Assembly (NCBI GenBank): GCA_045801465.1 | Contig: JBJMSU010000214.1 | Coordinates: forward strand, 1 to 14,698 | DNA length: 14,698 bases | Source: DATFWC01 sp045801465 | GTDB lineage: Bacteria > Pseudomonadota > Alphaproteobacteria > Rhizobiales > Xanthobacteraceae | Direction: 5' to 3' | Part shown: piece by piece, positions 13,824-14,698 of the stretch | Position numbering within the stretch: position 1 is the first letter of the stretch | Layout of the letters: each line of letters begins with the position of its first letter | Made by a program: the position numbers and the translations under genes | Notes under the pieces: generated by a model | Seen by the model: only the letters and a program-made list of their open reading frames with translations | Database searches by the model: none | Told to the model about the DNA's origin: nothing

Positions 13824-14698
13824 TCACCGCCCGCGCAAACGGTCGAGCACCCCGGTCGAGGCAAAACCGTCCGGGGTCAGGCCCGTTCGCGACTGGAAGT
13901 CGCGGATGGCGGCACGGCTCTTGGCGCCGAGCCTGCCGTCCGGCTCGCCCACGTCGAAGCCGCGGCTGGCGAGCCGCTGCTGCAGCTCCAGCCGCTCCTC
14001 GCGCGTCAGCGCCCGCTCCTCGCGCGGCCAGCCCTGCGCGAACGGCTCGCCGCCGCGCAGCCGGTCGGCCAAGTGTCCGATCGCCAGCGCATAGGCTTCG
14101 GCCGGATTGTATTTCATGATCACGCGGAAATTGTTGAGCATCAGGAAGCCGGGGCCGCGCGCGCCGGCGGGAACCAGCAGGTAGGCGCGGTCCGCCGGGC
14201 GCGGAAAGGCCTGGCCGCCCGGCCGCCGCAGCCCGAGCTGCTCCCACTGCGCGATCGTGAGCTGGCGCGAGCGGTCGGCCAGCAGGTAATCGAACTCCTG
14301 CGGCACCACCACCTCGTAACCCCAGCTCTGGCCACTGGCCCACCCGTCCTTCTTCAGGTTATTGGCGGTCGACGCGATCACGTCGGCCACCGAGTTGACG
14401 ACGTCGCGGCGGCCGTCGCCGTCGAAATCGACCGCATAGCGCTTGAAGGATGTCGGCATGAACTGGGTCGGGCCGAAGGCGCCGGCCCACGAGCCTTTGA
14501 GATCGTCGGGCCGTACATCGCCGCGATGGAGGATTTCCAGGGCCGAGAGGAACTCGTCGCGGAAATAGCTCTGCCGGCGCCCGACGCAGGCGAGCGTCGC
14601 GGTCGAGCGCAGCACCGGCCGCTCCCCGATCATGACACCGTATTTCGATTCGATACCCCAGATTGCCACGATGGCGTGCCGGTCGACCCCATAGGCGC
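13824..14698 (-). CDS. Lytic murein transglycosylase (MltB/SLT_2 type) with peptidoglycan-binding domain, 5'-truncated by window edge
   Basis: Cleaves the glycan strands of peptidoglycan in the periplasm, leaving 1,6-anhydro ends. The visible 290 residues lack the N-terminal signal and first part, as the frame runs off the right edge without a start. The GTG at 14669 is an internal valine: the codons before it read YGVDRHAI, normal for this family. The catalytic Glu is in VAIWGIESKYG (codon 14649-14651). GAFGPTQFMPTSFKRYAVDFDGDGRRD is the conserved substrate-cleft region, followed by LNNFRVIMKYNPAEAYALAIGHLADRL. The last about 60 residues (LTREERLELQQRLASRGFDVGEPDGRLG and onward) form a PG_binding_1 domain. 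A full-length protein would be about 400 residues. No operon partner lies within 300 bp downstream. Confidence 0.93.
   Translation of the reverse strand, partial: AYGVDRHAIVAIWGIESKYGVMIGERPVLRSTATLACVGRRQSYFRDEFLSALEILHRGDVRPDDLKGSWAGAFGPTQFMPTSFKRYAVDFDGDGRRDVVNSVADVIASTANNLKKDGWASGQSWGYEVVVPQEFDYLLADRSRQLTIAQWEQLGLRRPGGQAFPRPADRAYLLVPAGARGPGFLMLNNFRVIMKYNPAEAYALAIGHLADRLRGGEPFAQGWPREERALTREERLELQQRLASRGFDVGEPDGRLGAKSRAAIRDFQSRTGLTPDGFASTGVLDRLRGR

Noticed and set aside
1..14698. CRISPR array, tRNA or rRNA genes, transposase
   Set aside because: No regularly spaced direct repeats, no cloverleaf or rRNA segments, and no transposase-like protein were seen; the palindromes present are single units.

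Overview
The window is GC-rich DNA, most probably from an alphaproteobacterium of the order Hyphomicrobiales (Bradyrhizobium/Rhodopseudomonas-like). The basis is base composition and codon bias, the protein types, and intergenic palindromes of a kind I recall from those genomes (a cctca-N3-tgagg / tcgagacgcg element near the left end, and gagcatgatc and tagagcg hairpins near 8.6 kb). The genus is an inference; no rRNA or other taxonomic marker is present.

Layout from left to right. (1) Positions 1-348 hold no gene but a large concentric palindrome. It is followed by a gene for a secreted family-3 solute-binding protein (349-1152, +) without transporter partners in view. (2) A minus-strand pair at 1202-5539 encodes a tripartite efflux pump: a lipoprotein membrane-fusion protein, then an HAE1-type RND permease. 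No outer-membrane channel or local regulator gene is present. (3) Phosphoenolpyruvate carboxylase (ppc, 5711-8479, -) is complete. Two palindromic repeats lie upstream of it, and one supplies the stop codon of the next gene. (4) A minus-strand cluster, read from right to left, encodes a 33-residue membrane peptide (10145-10246), a Tat-exported cupin resembling manganese hydroxynitrile lyases (9488-9997), and a membrane-anchored Sel1-repeat protein (8698-9465). (5) Divergent from it is a 590-residue protein (10487-12259, +) with an N-terminal Rieske [2Fe-2S] domain fused to about 480 mostly helical residues that I cannot assign. (6) A 49-codon LysR N-terminus (12372-12521, +) is a truncated regulator. 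(7) A DUF2189-type membrane protein (12608-13507, -) has dyad symmetries in its upstream region. (8) An MltB-type lytic transglycosylase with a peptidoglycan-binding domain (13824 to the right edge, -) lacks its N-terminus because the window ends.

Most of the window is ordinary core or accessory metabolism, transport and envelope functions. The least explained stretch is 8.7-12.5 kb: an exported Mn-type cupin, a tiny membrane peptide and a Sel1 protein face a Rieske fusion protein, with a broken LysR gene nearby. This could be one redox or small-molecule module that has lost its regulator, but that link rests only on position. Several gene starts were moved inward from the longest open frame because ribosome-binding sites or family length support the shorter form, and because the extra 5' codons fall in repeats (SBP, ppc).
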